Shown one piece after another: positions 29,392 to 38,040 of a stretch of 64,000 nucleotides of DNA. The translations under genes and the position numbers were made by a program. Source of the DNA: Marinobacter sp. SS13-12. Its GTDB lineage: Bacteria > Pseudomonadota > Gammaproteobacteria > Pseudomonadales > Oleiphilaceae. A model generated the notes under the pieces. That model worked only from the letters and a program-made list of their open reading frames with translations, searched no databases and was not told the DNA's origin. Location: positions 248,001 through 312,000 of the forward strand of contig NZ_JASSUA010000003.1 of assembly GCF_030227115.1 (NCBI RefSeq), given 5' to 3'. Numbering within the stretch: position 1 is the stretch's first letter; every line of letters starts with the position of its first letter.

Positions 29392-30297
29392 TCAGTATCT
29401 CGTCGCATCGGCAAGGGCGGGGGTGAGATCAGGAAACCGGAACCGGAATCCCTCGGCTTCGAGGCGTTCGGGAATCGCCATTTGCCCTGTCAGTAGCAAC
29501 CGGGACATTTCACCCAGTACGATTTTCAGTACGGGTGCCGGGGCCGGAAAGATGGCGGGCCGGCCAAGAACGCCGGCGAGGCACCGGGTGAACTGCCGGT
29601 TGGTTACAGGGTTAGGGCTGACCACATTGTAGGCGCCACTGGCAGTGTCGGTCTCCATCATCCATATCAGGGCCGCGACCACATCGTCACGATGTATCCA
29701 GGGCATGTATTGCTCACCGTTGCCCAGTCGACCTCCGAGCCCCAGCTTGAATGGCAGCAACATTCGTTGCAGAAAACCACCTCCGGGCCCCGCGACTATG
29801 CCTGTGCGGGACAGGCACACCCGCACTCCCGTGGGGTCGAGCCTGAGAGCGGCCTGTTCCCAGTCACTGCACATACGATGGGTGAATTCATCGTGGGGCG
29901 GGGTGTCTTCAGTGACCCGGTGACTGCCCTGATCACCGTAAAACCCGACAGCCGAGCCGGATACCAGAACGGCGGGAAGCGTTTTCCAGCTCCTTATGAC
30001 ATCCACAAGCTGGTTGGTAAGGGCAATACGGCTGTCCATGAGTTCCTGCTTGCGTGCTTCGGACCATCGTTTGTCCGCAATGCCCTCCCCGGCAAGGTTG
30101 ATCACTGCATCGAAACCTTCAGCGCCGCGGAGCTGGTTCAGATCGTTTAACGGCTCCACGCGGCCGCACACCGCCTGGACATTGTGGGCTGGCTGCCGGC
30201 TCAGAACGGTGAGGCTGTGCCCGTCAGCAATAAGCTTCTGGCACAATACCTGGCCAATAAAGCCGGTGCCGCCGGTGATCAGAATCCGTTTTTCCAT
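29392..30297 (-). CDS. TIGR01777-family (YfcH-like) NAD-dependent epimerase
   Basis: This 301-residue short-chain dehydrogenase/reductase homologue starts MEKRILITGGTGFIGQVLCQ with the Rossmann GxxGxxG, followed by FDAVINLAGEGIADKRWSE and SGSAVGFYGDQ, hallmarks of the YfcH/TIGR01777 group, whose substrate is unknown. The C-terminal DUF1731 region (from about 245) is present. I chose the second of two close ATGs because AAGGAG is 9 nt upstream of it and only 3 nt from the first. Its stop is 21 nt from the tRNA-Glu promoter. Confidence 0.88.
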   Translation of the reverse strand: MEKRILITGGTGFIGQVLCQKLIADGHSLTVLSRQPAHNVQAVCGRVEPLNDLNQLRGAEGFDAVINLAGEGIADKRWSEARKQELMDSRIALTNQLVDVIRSWKTLPAVLVSGSAVGFYGDQGSHRVTEDTPPHDEFTHRMCSDWEQAALRLDPTGVRVCLSRTGIVAGPGGGFLQRMLLPFKLGLGGRLGNGEQYMPWIHRDDVVAALIWMMETDTASGAYNVVSPNPVTNRQFTRCLAGVLGRPAIFPAPAPVLKIVLGEMSRLLLTGQMAIPERLEAEGFRFRFPDLTPALADATRY

Positions 30298-30322
30298 GAC
30301 CATCCGCTCCTTTCTCGAATTG

Positions 30323-30706
30323 TTACGCAGACTGTTTCTGTCTTTCCAGTTCCTGGTTCACAACATCCCGTATTGCGTGGCCCAACTGCGGGTTTTCCCC
30401 GATCGGTGGAGCCAGGGTAATGGTGACATCATGAGTCGCCTGGAGCTCCTCTATCATTCCCGGTACGTCTTTTCTCAGGTGGCGGCCAGCGGCCAGGAAC
30501 AGCGGAATGATGGTAAATGCACCAATGCCGTCTTTTTTGCCTTCGGAGATAATGGTTTCCAGCGAGGGCTCTGCCAGTTCCATGTAAGCAATGCGGGAGC
30601 CGGCTACCGATTCGAGCGTGGGTGTGGCGAGCTTTTCAAAGGTCTGGCACCAGCGCTGGTCACTGCTTCCGTGCGCAAGAAGGATGATTCTGGGGTCGTT
30701 ATTCAT
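30323..30706 (-). CDS. cbiX: Small CbiX-type chelatase
   Basis: A 127-residue single-domain protein starting MNNDPRIILLAHGSSDQRW. The HGS motif and IIPLFLAAGRHLRKDVPGMI (with the second metal-binding His) are those of CbiX/SirB chelatases, which put cobalt or iron into sirohydrochlorin. The size matches the short CbiX form, which works as a homodimer. AGGAGA lies 6 nt before the ATG. No cobalamin or siroheme genes are nearby, so the metal and pathway are open. It starts 97 nt from the divergent DUF924 gene and may share a transcript with the epimerase downstream. Confidence 0.82.
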   Translation of the reverse strand: MNNDPRIILLAHGSSDQRWCQTFEKLATPTLESVAGSRIAYMELAEPSLETIISEGKKDGIGAFTIIPLFLAAGRHLRKDVPGMIEELQATHDVTITLAPPIGENPQLGHAIRDVVNQELERQKQSA

Positions 30707-30803
30707 GGTGTCTCCTGATATGACCAAAAGCCTGGTAGTTATCGTAGAGTGTAGCAGCGCCGGCACCAAAGCCGGCCTGTAACAATGCAACAGGGTAAAC
30801 CAT

Positions 30804-31406
30804 ATGTTCGATTGGAAAGAGATTCTGGATTTCTGGTTTGGTGAACTTGATGAACACGGGCTGCCGGACAGCGAACACCGCACTCGCTGGTTTCGCCCTT
30901 CCCGCGCCTTTGATCAGGAAATCCGCCGGCGATTCATCTCCATGGTGCTGTTTGCTTCCGAAGACGGGTTACGGCACTGGAGAAGCGTGCCGGGTGGAGC
31001 GTTGGCCGAGATTATCCTGCTGGACCAGTTCACCCGCCAGATCCACCGGGGCGGGGCCCTGGCGTTCGATAATGACAAGCTGGCCATCAAGCTGTGCAAG
31101 AGCGCGATGCGTAGTGGGCATGACATGGCGTTGCCGGCGGTGCAGCGGGCATTTCTCTATATGCCGCTGCAGCATTCGGAAAAAGTGGAAGACCAGAAGC
31201 TTTCTGTGGATTGCTACGAGCAACTGGCCTCTGCCACTGGTGGCATTGCTGGCGACTTCATGGAAAGTTTTCTGCAGTCTGCCAGGGATCACCGCGAGAT
31301 TATCAGCAGGTTCGGCCGGTTTCCTCACCGGAACAAGGCATTGAAGCGTAGCTCCACCCCGGAAGAGGAAGTCTATCTGGAGTCGGGAAAACGTTTCGGC
31401 CAATAG
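30804..31406 (+). CDS. DUF924 family protein
   Basis: A 200-residue soluble, helical protein with the DUF924 hallmarks ILDFWFGELDEHGLPD, LILLDQFTRQIHRG and LPAVQRAFLYMPLQHSEKVE. The family has a TPR-like fold and no established function. No signal peptide or membrane helix is seen. It is divergent from cbiX and 156 nt upstream of a TetR gene; the 31407-31562 gap has a TACAAT at 31489-31494 but no good -35. Confidence 0.88.
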   Translation: MFDWKEILDFWFGELDEHGLPDSEHRTRWFRPSRAFDQEIRRRFISMVLFASEDGLRHWRSVPGGALAEIILLDQFTRQIHRGGALAFDNDKLAIKLCKSAMRSGHDMALPAVQRAFLYMPLQHSEKVEDQKLSVDCYEQLASATGGIAGDFMESFLQSARDHREIISRFGRFPHRNKALKRSSTPEEEVYLESGKRFGQ

Positions 31407-31562
31407 CGTTGGATTGAGGTGCGGAAGGCCGAAGTGCCAATTTCATCAATGTTTCAAGGCCGGGGATACGGCAGAATTTACAAAAACCTACAATAATGCC
31501 AGCCCGGGTTGTTTTGCCCCGAGTGCAGCACTCACGGGCCGTCGAAACAAGGAAAACATGTC

Positions 31563-32300
31563 ATGGTACAGGCACAAGTGCCGGAGGTTAGTGCCCGTAG
31601 CGAGTTGCCCGAGAACCGTTCGCTTCGTCGGTCCATTCGTTACAGCGGGCGCAAGGCATCCCGAGTAAAAAGCGAGATGCGACGCCTTGAAATTCTGGAG
31701 GCAACCCTGCGAATTGCTGCAAGGGACGGCCTTCGCGGCATCAAGCACCGGGCCGTAGCGCGTGAAGCCGACGTGCCGCTGGCAGCTACCACCTACTATT
31801 TCCGTGATATCCAGGAGCTGATCAGCGACTCCTTCATGCTTTTCGCCGAGAAGGCGAGGGACAATCTGGACAGCTTTTACGACACCATTCACCTGGTCCT
31901 GGATACGATTCCACCGCAAACCCTGCGGCGTGGCGGGTTCCAGCGCCGGGAGCTGGCCTCGCGTCTTTCCGCTATCTCCACAGCCTATCTCTATGAACAG
32001 TTCACCAGGCGGCGGGAGCAGGTGCTTGCGGAGCAGGTTTTCCTCATGGAAGCCCTGAGAGACGATCGCCTTGCGGGTCTTGCGCGAAACTACCGGGAGG
32101 CATGGACGGCAGGACTGAGGCAGATTCTGGAACGGCTGGACTCGCCATCACCGGGCAGAGATGCGGCGCTGCTGGTGAACGTCACACTGGGTATGGGCTA
32201 CGATAGCCTGCTCAACGGCAGAGCGGTGGACTATGCTGCGCTGTCTGAAACGGTCGGGAAGGTTATCGAGCTGGTTCTGGCTTGCCCAACAGAAAACTGA
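31563..32300 (+). CDS. TetR-family transcriptional regulator
   Basis: A 245-residue regulator. The HTH (RRLEILEATLRIAARDGLRG, then HRAVAREADVPLAATTYYF) lies at about residues 38-85, preceded by an unusually long N-terminal arm that is rich in Arg/Ser/Lys (LRRSIRYSGRKASRVKSEM). I took the ATG at 31563 with AAGGAAA upstream; a TTG/ATG further up has no site. The ligand-binding half is not diagnostic. Neighbours (DUF924, tRNA-Gly, PCMT fusion) give no clear target. Ends 22 nt before the tRNA-Gly promoter. Confidence 0.87.
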   Translation: MVQAQVPEVSARSELPENRSLRRSIRYSGRKASRVKSEMRRLEILEATLRIAARDGLRGIKHRAVAREADVPLAATTYYFRDIQELISDSFMLFAEKARDNLDSFYDTIHLVLDTIPPQTLRRGGFQRRELASRLSAISTAYLYEQFTRRREQVLAEQVFLMEALRDDRLAGLARNYREAWTAGLRQILERLDSPSPGRDAALLVNVTLGMGYDSLLNGRAVDYAALSETVGKVIELVLACPTEN

Positions 32301-32321
32301 GAAATCGGTCGACAAAAACAG

Positions 32322-32349
32322 TTGACGGGAAAGGATGAATCCGTAGAAT
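32322..32349 (+). promoter_or_regulatory. Promoter of tRNA-Gly
   Basis: TTGACG (32322-32327) and TAGAAT (32344-32349) are 16 nt apart and end 17 nt before the tRNA. Confidence 0.75.
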
Positions 32350-32366
32350 ACGCGTCCGTTGATCAA

Positions 32367-32442
32367 GCGGGAATAGCTCAGTTGGTAGAGCACAACCTTG
32401 CCAAGGTTGGGGTCGCGAGTTCGAATCTCGTTTCCCGCTCCA
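32367..32442 (+). tRNA. tRNA-Gly (anticodon GCC)
   Basis: GCGGGAATAGCTCAGTTGGT starts a 76-nt cloverleaf with encoded CCA. The acceptor arms GCGGGAA and TTCCCGC pair, the anticodon stem CAACC/GGTTG holds loop TTGCCAA (anticodon GCC), and the T arm is GCGAG-TTCGAAT-CTCGT. It decodes GGC and GGU. The gene on the opposite strand ends 78 nt later. Confidence 0.97.
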
Positions 32443-32519
32443 ATTAACGATCAGCAGAGATTTCCAGCCCCTCTGCCACCCCATCCAGCCCCCTCTGTAG
32501 TACCATTCTGGAGCATCAA

Positions 32520-34517
32520 TCAGAGCCCGAACGGGAAGGTTTCCGGCATTCCTGGTTCTGCTTCCGATACCAGGGCGTCAACCGCCCGGGTTTCATCAAA
32601 CCAGATATATTCGTCAAACTGCCGTGATAAGGATGCGTTGAAATAGTGGCTCGCCATCTCTGTTTCCGGGCGATAGATCACACCGATGGCACGTTCAAGT
32701 CTGGGCGGGCGCAATTGCTTGACCAGATCTTTACTGCCATGGCGCAACGGCAGGAAAAAGGCATTCAGTCCCGTGTCGTGACACAAGCGCTCGATACTGT
32801 CAGGCACTGACGGTACGATGTTCTTGATTTCCATGGGTGCCCCCCAGTCAGACGCTGCTGCCACCGTGCCCTGATGCGTGCCGAATCCGATCAGATAGGC
32901 GCTGTCCCCGAAATGCCGGCGACACAGAGAGCCAACGTTGATCTCGCCGCGATTGCCCATTTCCGTAGCTTCTGCATTGCCCAGGTGAGAATTGTGTGCC
33001 CAGACAACGGCTTTGCTGCCAGGGCCATGGAAGTCAAGCAGATGCTCCAGCGTTTCGAACATGTGCTGATCGCGCAGATTCCAGGATTTCACCGAGCCCT
33101 CGTACATCGAGCGGTAATACCGTTCTGCATCCTTCACCAGCCGCGCATTGGCGATTGCGTCGAGGAATTTGCGGCCATCGTGAATCGAATACTCCAGCCG
33201 CTTCTGCATCAGCATGTGCAGCATGGACACGACGTCCTGTTCACAGCTTTCGTGTTTCGTGGTGAGCGCCATTCGGCCATAGGTTATCGGGTCCCTTTCC
33301 CAGGGTGTCAGGCAACCATAACGCCGGCGGGCGATGTCGGCTGTGTCCTCGTCCACCTGTTCCAGGTATCCGATAATGGCATTGATTGATGAGTAAAGAC
33401 TGTAAAGGTCCAGGCCATAGAACCCTGCTGCCTTATCCTCGCTGCCCGCCTGGCGGTTGTGGCCGCGTAGCCATTGCACAAACTCCAGCACCTGCCGGTT
33501 TGCCCACATCCAGGTGGGGAAGCGCTTGAAAGTGGGCTCTTGTGTTGGCTCGGTGCGGGTTTCACGAACAAAATGATCCACCTGTGCGGCATCAGGCCAG
33601 TCCGCCTCCACGGCAACAAACTGGAATCCTTTTTTCTCTATCAGTTCCCGGGTAATACGTGCCCGCATGTCGTAGAACTCGGCGGTGCCATGGGTGGCTT
33701 CTCCCAATAAGACCAGCCGCGAATGCCCGATTCTTGCCATCAGGCCCTCAAGATCAACGGTCGCTATCGAGGGAATGTGGATCGCTTCTTTTCTGATCTG
33801 CTCAGGAAGTGGGGTCACTCGGCCAGCTTCGGTGCGGGGAGGCGCAGTCACCGTGCCTTCCCTGTCTCGCCACCCCTCTTTGCCGATCAAGGGAACAAAT
33901 CGGACACCACCAAGGTCTTCAGTCTCTGTTTCATCATCGCTGACACGGGTAATGCGCAGGAGTTTCTGCTGGTGGAGACTGGAGCCGGCCGGAATGACAA
34001 GGCGCCCGCCGATGGTCAGCTGCCTGACAAGGGATTGTGGAACATTTGGCGCTCCGGCAGTTACAACAATGGCATTAAACGGAGCATGCTCGGGCCAGCC
34101 GAGGGTTCCATCGCCGCAAAGGACCGTCACGTTGTCATAACCCAGCGTGGCCAGACGTTCCCGGGCCAGTTTGGCGAGCACCTGGTGCCGCTCAACCGTA
34201 TAAACCTGTTTCACAATTCTGGACAGAACAGCCGCTGCGTAGCCGGACCCGCTCCCGATCTCCAGCACCGTATCCTCCGGCTCGAGCTTCATCGCCTCTG
34301 TCATCAGGGCAACGATATAGGGCTGGGAAATGGTCTGGCCCTCTTCAATCGGCAAGGGATTGTCGTCATAGGCAAAATCGGCCTGATGGAGGCCGACAAA
34401 TGCCTCCCGCGGGACAGTTTCCATGGCTTCCAGCACCCGCTTATCCTTGATGCCCCTTCTCGCCAGTGTCTCGAGGAATATCTGTTTCGCTGTGTGTAGA
34501 TGGAGTTCCCTGGTCAT
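32520..34517 (-). CDS. Fusion of protein-L-isoaspartate O-methyltransferase and erythromycin-esterase-like domain
   Basis: One 665-residue frame joins two enzymes. Residues 1-215 are a PCMT: MTRELHLHTAKQIFLETLAR, SQPYIVALMTEAM and the SAM site LEIGSGSGYAAAVL (85-98), which repairs isoaspartyl residues. Residues about 250-665 match the erythromycin esterase (EreA/EreB-type) fold: LVLLGEATHGTAEFYDMR with the catalytic His at 276, FVAVEADWPD with Glu 304, and VVWAHNSHLGNA with a second active-site His. All key residues of both halves are present. I placed the start at 34517 (GGAAGG upstream); the ORF extends 31 codons further but across the promoter shared with the MOSC gene. Substrate of the second half is unknown; drug resistance should not be assumed. 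Confidence 0.9.
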   Translation of the reverse strand: MTRELHLHTAKQIFLETLARRGIKDKRVLEAMETVPREAFVGLHQADFAYDDNPLPIEEGQTISQPYIVALMTEAMKLEPEDTVLEIGSGSGYAAAVLSRIVKQVYTVERHQVLAKLARERLATLGYDNVTVLCGDGTLGWPEHAPFNAIVVTAGAPNVPQSLVRQLTIGGRLVIPAGSSLHQQKLLRITRVSDDETETEDLGGVRFVPLIGKEGWRDREGTVTAPPRTEAGRVTPLPEQIRKEAIHIPSIATVDLEGLMARIGHSRLVLLGEATHGTAEFYDMRARITRELIEKKGFQFVAVEADWPDAAQVDHFVRETRTEPTQEPTFKRFPTWMWANRQVLEFVQWLRGHNRQAGSEDKAAGFYGLDLYSLYSSINAIIGYLEQVDEDTADIARRRYGCLTPWERDPITYGRMALTTKHESCEQDVVSMLHMLMQKRLEYSIHDGRKFLDAIANARLVKDAERYYRSMYEGSVKSWNLRDQHMFETLEHLLDFHGPGSKAVVWAHNSHLGNAEATEMGNRGEINVGSLCRRHFGDSAYLIGFGTHQGTVAAASDWGAPMEIKNIVPSVPDSIERLCHDTGLNAFFLPLRHGSKDLVKQLRPPRLERAIGVIYRPETEMASHYFNASLSRQFDEYIWFDETRAVDALVSEAEPGMPETFPFGL

Positions 34518-34608
34518 GTTGCCTTCCCCCCCTGCAGCGTTAGCGCACGGTTCTCGGGTATACTCGTTGACCATATTATTGCATTTAACCAGTTTCCGGG
34601 AGCCCCCC

Positions 34609-35418
34609 ATGCAAGTCCATTCATTGTATGTCTATCCGGTTAAATCCCTTGCCGGTATTCAGGTTTCTTCGTTTCGTATGGATGATTTTGGTCCTGTCTG
34701 TGACCGGCGCTGGATGATTGTTGATGCTGACCGGCAATTCGTCACCCAGCGTAGTAATCCTGAACTTGCCAGGATCGGGACTCGGCTGGAAGAGGGCAGG
34801 GTGATGGTCGATATTCCGGGTGAGGGGGAGTTTTCACTGGTTGCCGGAAGCGAGGAATGTCACGTCAGAGTCTGGCGGGACTGGACCAAAGCGGTATACG
34901 GTGGCAATGAGGCTTCCGACGCACTGTCCCGCTATTGTGGCGAAACCTTCCGGTTTGTGTTCATGCCCGATGAAACCTTTCGCCGCGTTGATGCCAGCCG
35001 GGTTACCGAGTATCGTCGTGTCAGTTTTGCTGACGGCTTTCCATTGCTGATTACCAACCTTGCCTCCCTGGAAGAGCTGAATTCCCGCCTGCAGACGGCC
35101 GTGGAAATGCGTCGCTTCAGGCCCAATATTGTGGTTGAGGGGGCCGCTCCCTGGGAGGAAGACGAATGGAAGGCCCTGTCTGTCAACAATATTGTGTTCA
35201 GCCTGGTCAAACCCTGTTCACGCTGTGTCATGACCACTGTCGATCCTGACCGTGGCGTGAAAGCACCGGACCTGCAGCCTCTCAGGGAGCTTGGAACCTA
35301 CCGGCGAACCGCTGATGGTGTGATTTTCGGAATGAATGCCGTTCATGAATCCGCGGGGGAGATCCGGGTGGGAAGCCCTGTCACTTTCGCAACAACTGTA
35401 ACCACGGAGAATCAATAA
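34609..35418 (+). CDS. MOSC-domain molybdenum-cofactor sulfurase-like protein (YcbX-like)
   Basis: A 269-residue protein starting MQVHSLYVYPVKSLAGIQVS, with the MOSC N-terminal beta-barrel domain (about 1-120) and MOSC domain (about 125-265). The conserved Cys lies in KPCSRCVMTTVDPDRG, as in YcbX and mARC proteins that bind sulfurated or Cys-liganded Mo cofactor and reduce N-hydroxylated compounds. No ferredoxin domain is fused, unlike E. coli YcbX, so it may need a partner. CGGGAG is 6-7 nt before the ATG. It is divergent from the PCMT fusion (91-nt gap) and ends 1 nt before uup. Confidence 0.85.
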   Translation: MQVHSLYVYPVKSLAGIQVSSFRMDDFGPVCDRRWMIVDADRQFVTQRSNPELARIGTRLEEGRVMVDIPGEGEFSLVAGSEECHVRVWRDWTKAVYGGNEASDALSRYCGETFRFVFMPDETFRRVDASRVTEYRRVSFADGFPLLITNLASLEELNSRLQTAVEMRRFRPNIVVEGAAPWEEDEWKALSVNNIVFSLVKPCSRCVMTTVDPDRGVKAPDLQPLRELGTYRRTADGVIFGMNAVHESAGEIRVGSPVTFATTVTTENQ

Positions 35419-35419
35419 C

Positions 35420-37345
35420 GTGCCACTGTTAACGCTGGATGCTATATCCCTTGCTTTTGGCATGCAGCCATTGCTTGACCAGGCCTCCATGACCATGGAG
35501 CCCGGAGAACGCGTGTGTCTCCTCGGACGAAACGGGGAGGGGAAATCCACCTTGCTGAAAATCGTCACCGGCGAGGTGGTGCCGGACGGGGGTATTGTGA
35601 GACTGGAAGACGGCGCCAAGCTGTCGGTGCTGCCCCAGAATCTGCCGGTCAACGATACGCGGACTGCTTATGAAGCCGTATCCGGCGCGTTTCCCGAAAC
35701 CGGCGATTTGCTGGCCGAATTCCACAAATTAACGCAGAACGCGGATGAGGCAAGCCTGGACCGTATGATGAAGGTTCAGGAGCGCCTGGAGGCCCTCGAC
35801 GGCTGGCGCCTTGACCAGAAGGTAGGGGCCATTCTTGCCCAGTACGGTATTGACCCGGACCAGACGTTGAATACGCTTTCCGGTGGTTGGCAGCGGCGTG
35901 TGCTGCTGGCCCGTGCACTGGTTACAGAGCCCGATGTGTTGCTGCTGGATGAGCCTACCAACCACCTGGATGTGCCTGCCATTGCCTGGCTGGAAGAGGC
36001 TCTGGCCCAGTTCCGGGGCGCGATACTGTTTGTCAGCCACGACCGGGCCTTTATCCGCAGGATGGCAACGAGAATTGTGGAACTGGACCGGGGTCACCTG
36101 GTGAGTTTTGCCGCTACCTATGACCGCTACCTGGATCTCAAGGAAAAAGCGCTGGAAGAGGAAGAGCGTCAGAATGCGTTGTTCGACAAGCGCCTGAAGC
36201 AGGAGGAAGCCTGGATACGCCAGGGCATCAAGGCCCGCCGGACCCGCAATATGGGCCGGGTGAGGGCGCTCAAGGCCATGCGCGAGGAGCGTATGCAGCG
36301 GCGCGAACGCGGTGGTACTGCCAGTTTCTCGGTGGAGGATGCAGCCCGTTCCGGCAAGCTGGTGGTAGAAGCCACTGAGGCAGGGTTTTCCTACCCGGAC
36401 GGCACTCCGGTTATCCGGGATATGAATATGACCGTCCTCAGGGGCGACAAGATCGGCCTGGTTGGCGAGAACGGAACCGGCAAAACCACATTGGTCCGAC
36501 TGCTGTTGGGAGATCTCAAACCCACTGAAGGCCGTATCCGGTTGGGCACCAATCTTCAGGTAGCCTATTTCGACCAGCTACGCGGAGAACTGGACCTGGA
36601 GCGTAACGCCCTGGATAACCTGTCTGAGGGTCGTGAGTTCATTGAAATCAACGGCCAGAGCAAACATGTTCTGGGTTATTTGCAGGAATTTCTGTTCAGC
36701 CCGGAACGCGCACGCTCCCCCGTGCGTGTATTCTCTGGTGGTGAACGGGCCAGGTTGCTGCTGGCCAAACTGTTCAGCAAGCCAGCCAACATTCTGGTGC
36801 TGGATGAGCCAACCAACGACCTGGACGTAGAAACCCTGGAGCTGCTGGAATCCAGGCTGGTCGAGTTTGCCGGTACTGTGGTGGTGATCAGTCACGACCG
36901 GGAGTTTCTCGACAATGTGGCAACCGACACCGTATTTCTGGACGGCTCTGGTAAGGTAGCGGAGTTCGTTGGTGGTTATACTGACTGGCGAAGACAGGGG
37001 GGGCGATTTCCCTCGGAAGGCGGGAATCGGAAGGCCTCCAGGCCGCCGATGAACGACAGGCCAACCGCACCTCCGGAGCCCGTATCGTCGGGAGCCGAAA
37101 CGACAAAAGCAAAACCCGCAAAGCTCAGCTACAAGCTCAAGCTGGAGTTGGAGCAGTTGCCGGGCCAGATTGAAAAACTGGAGCGTGAGCTGGAAGATCT
37201 GCGGCAGAAGATTTCGGACCCGGAGTTCTACTCCGGCCCGGCGGATGACGTATCCGCGACACTTGCAGATTTAGGTGACAGGGAAGCTCGCCTGGAAAAA
37301 GTAATCGAGCGGTGGATGGAGCTGGAGGAACAGGCGAATCAATGA
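35420..37345 (+). CDS. uup: ABC-F family ATPase Uup
   Basis: Uup is a soluble twin-ATPase of the ABC-F family, members of which act on ribosomes; Uup also affects transposon excision. The start is GTG at 35420 with ACGGAGA upstream. Two ABC modules are present: Walker A GRNGEGKSTLLK / Walker B LLLDEPTNHLD and Walker A GENGTGKTTLVR / Walker B LVLDEPTNDLD, each with an LSGGW or FSGGE signature. Between them is the linker helix (residues about 240-300), and the C-terminal coiled-coil domain (about 565-641, LEQLPGQIEKLERELEDLRQ) identifies Uup rather than EttA or YheS. The 641 residues fit. Overlaps the next gene by ATGA. Confidence 0.95.
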   Translation: MPLLTLDAISLAFGMQPLLDQASMTMEPGERVCLLGRNGEGKSTLLKIVTGEVVPDGGIVRLEDGAKLSVLPQNLPVNDTRTAYEAVSGAFPETGDLLAEFHKLTQNADEASLDRMMKVQERLEALDGWRLDQKVGAILAQYGIDPDQTLNTLSGGWQRRVLLARALVTEPDVLLLDEPTNHLDVPAIAWLEEALAQFRGAILFVSHDRAFIRRMATRIVELDRGHLVSFAATYDRYLDLKEKALEEEERQNALFDKRLKQEEAWIRQGIKARRTRNMGRVRALKAMREERMQRRERGGTASFSVEDAARSGKLVVEATEAGFSYPDGTPVIRDMNMTVLRGDKIGLVGENGTGKTTLVRLLLGDLKPTEGRIRLGTNLQVAYFDQLRGELDLERNALDNLSEGREFIEINGQSKHVLGYLQEFLFSPERARSPVRVFSGGERARLLLAKLFSKPANILVLDEPTNDLDVETLELLESRLVEFAGTVVVISHDREFLDNVATDTVFLDGSGKVAEFVGGYTDWRRQGGRFPSEGGNRKASRPPMNDRPTAPPEPVSSGAETTKAKPAKLSYKLKLELEQLPGQIEKLERELEDLRQKISDPEFYSGPADDVSATLADLGDREARLEKVIERWMELEEQANQ

Positions 37346-38013
37346 ACGTAACGTATCAATTCAGGTTTGAAGATAATCGGTCCGTGGATTTCAAGGTAAC
37401 GGACCAACCGGCAGAAGCAAAAGGCAACTTGCCTGCGTGGACAAAACTGGAACATTGCCAGTGCTCGAACTGTCCCCTGAAAGCGTCGGAATCTCCGCAA
37501 TGCCCTGCCGCTGTGGAGATATTGCCGGTGGTGAACCAGTTTCAGGCTGAAGATGCCTATCAGAAAGTGGATGTCATCGTTACCGACGACCGCAGAACCT
37601 ATTCCAAGTCAACAACCCTTGAGGAGGCGTTGCGTTCCCTGCTGGGGCTCAAGATGGCCACCAGCGGCTGCCCGGTGTTGTCCGAGCTGAAATCCATGGC
37701 CGTACACCATCTGCCGTTTGCCAGTAATGACGAGTTCATTATGCGAAGCGTTTCCCATTACCTGCTGCAGCAGTACCTGGCGAAACGTAATCATCAGGAG
37801 CCGGACTGGGATCTGAAAGGGCTGGTAGAGAGAAATCAGCGGCTGCAACTGGTCAATCAGGCTCTGTGGCAGCGCATCCATTCTGTCTGCAAGGGCGACA
37901 GCAATCTCAAGGCGCTGCTGAACTTCTTCTCAATGGCGTCCAGTGTGAGCTTTTCCCTGGAAAGCCAGCTTCGCAAGCTGGAAGCAAAAATGCGGGGAGA
38001 TGGCGCTGCCTGA
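37342..38013 (+). CDS. Uncharacterised cysteine-rich protein coupled to uup
   Basis: I do not recognise this 223-residue protein. The ATG at 37342 overlaps the uup stop (ATGA), so translation is coupled. It has no signal peptide or membrane helix. Cysteines C39, C41, C44 and C54 (CQCSNCPL, then nine residues to CP) look like a zinc or Fe-S site, with another CP at 110. The middle (about 62-120) predicts alpha/beta and the last 100 residues are helical. Coupling to an ABC-F ATPase could be functional or only positional. A molybdenum or ribosome link is speculation. Confidence 0.85.
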   Translation: MNVTYQFRFEDNRSVDFKVTDQPAEAKGNLPAWTKLEHCQCSNCPLKASESPQCPAAVEILPVVNQFQAEDAYQKVDVIVTDDRRTYSKSTTLEEALRSLLGLKMATSGCPVLSELKSMAVHHLPFASNDEFIMRSVSHYLLQQYLAKRNHQEPDWDLKGLVERNQRLQLVNQALWQRIHSVCKGDSNLKALLNFFSMASSVSFSLESQLRKLEAKMRGDGAA

Positions 38014-38040
38014 GGCGCCATCCCGCAGTGCCGGATGGCT

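Noticed and set aside
34518..34610. N-terminal extension of the PCMT fusion by 31 residues
   Set aside because: It would overlap the divergent MOSC gene start; GGAAGG before 34517 and the family N-terminus favour the shorter form.
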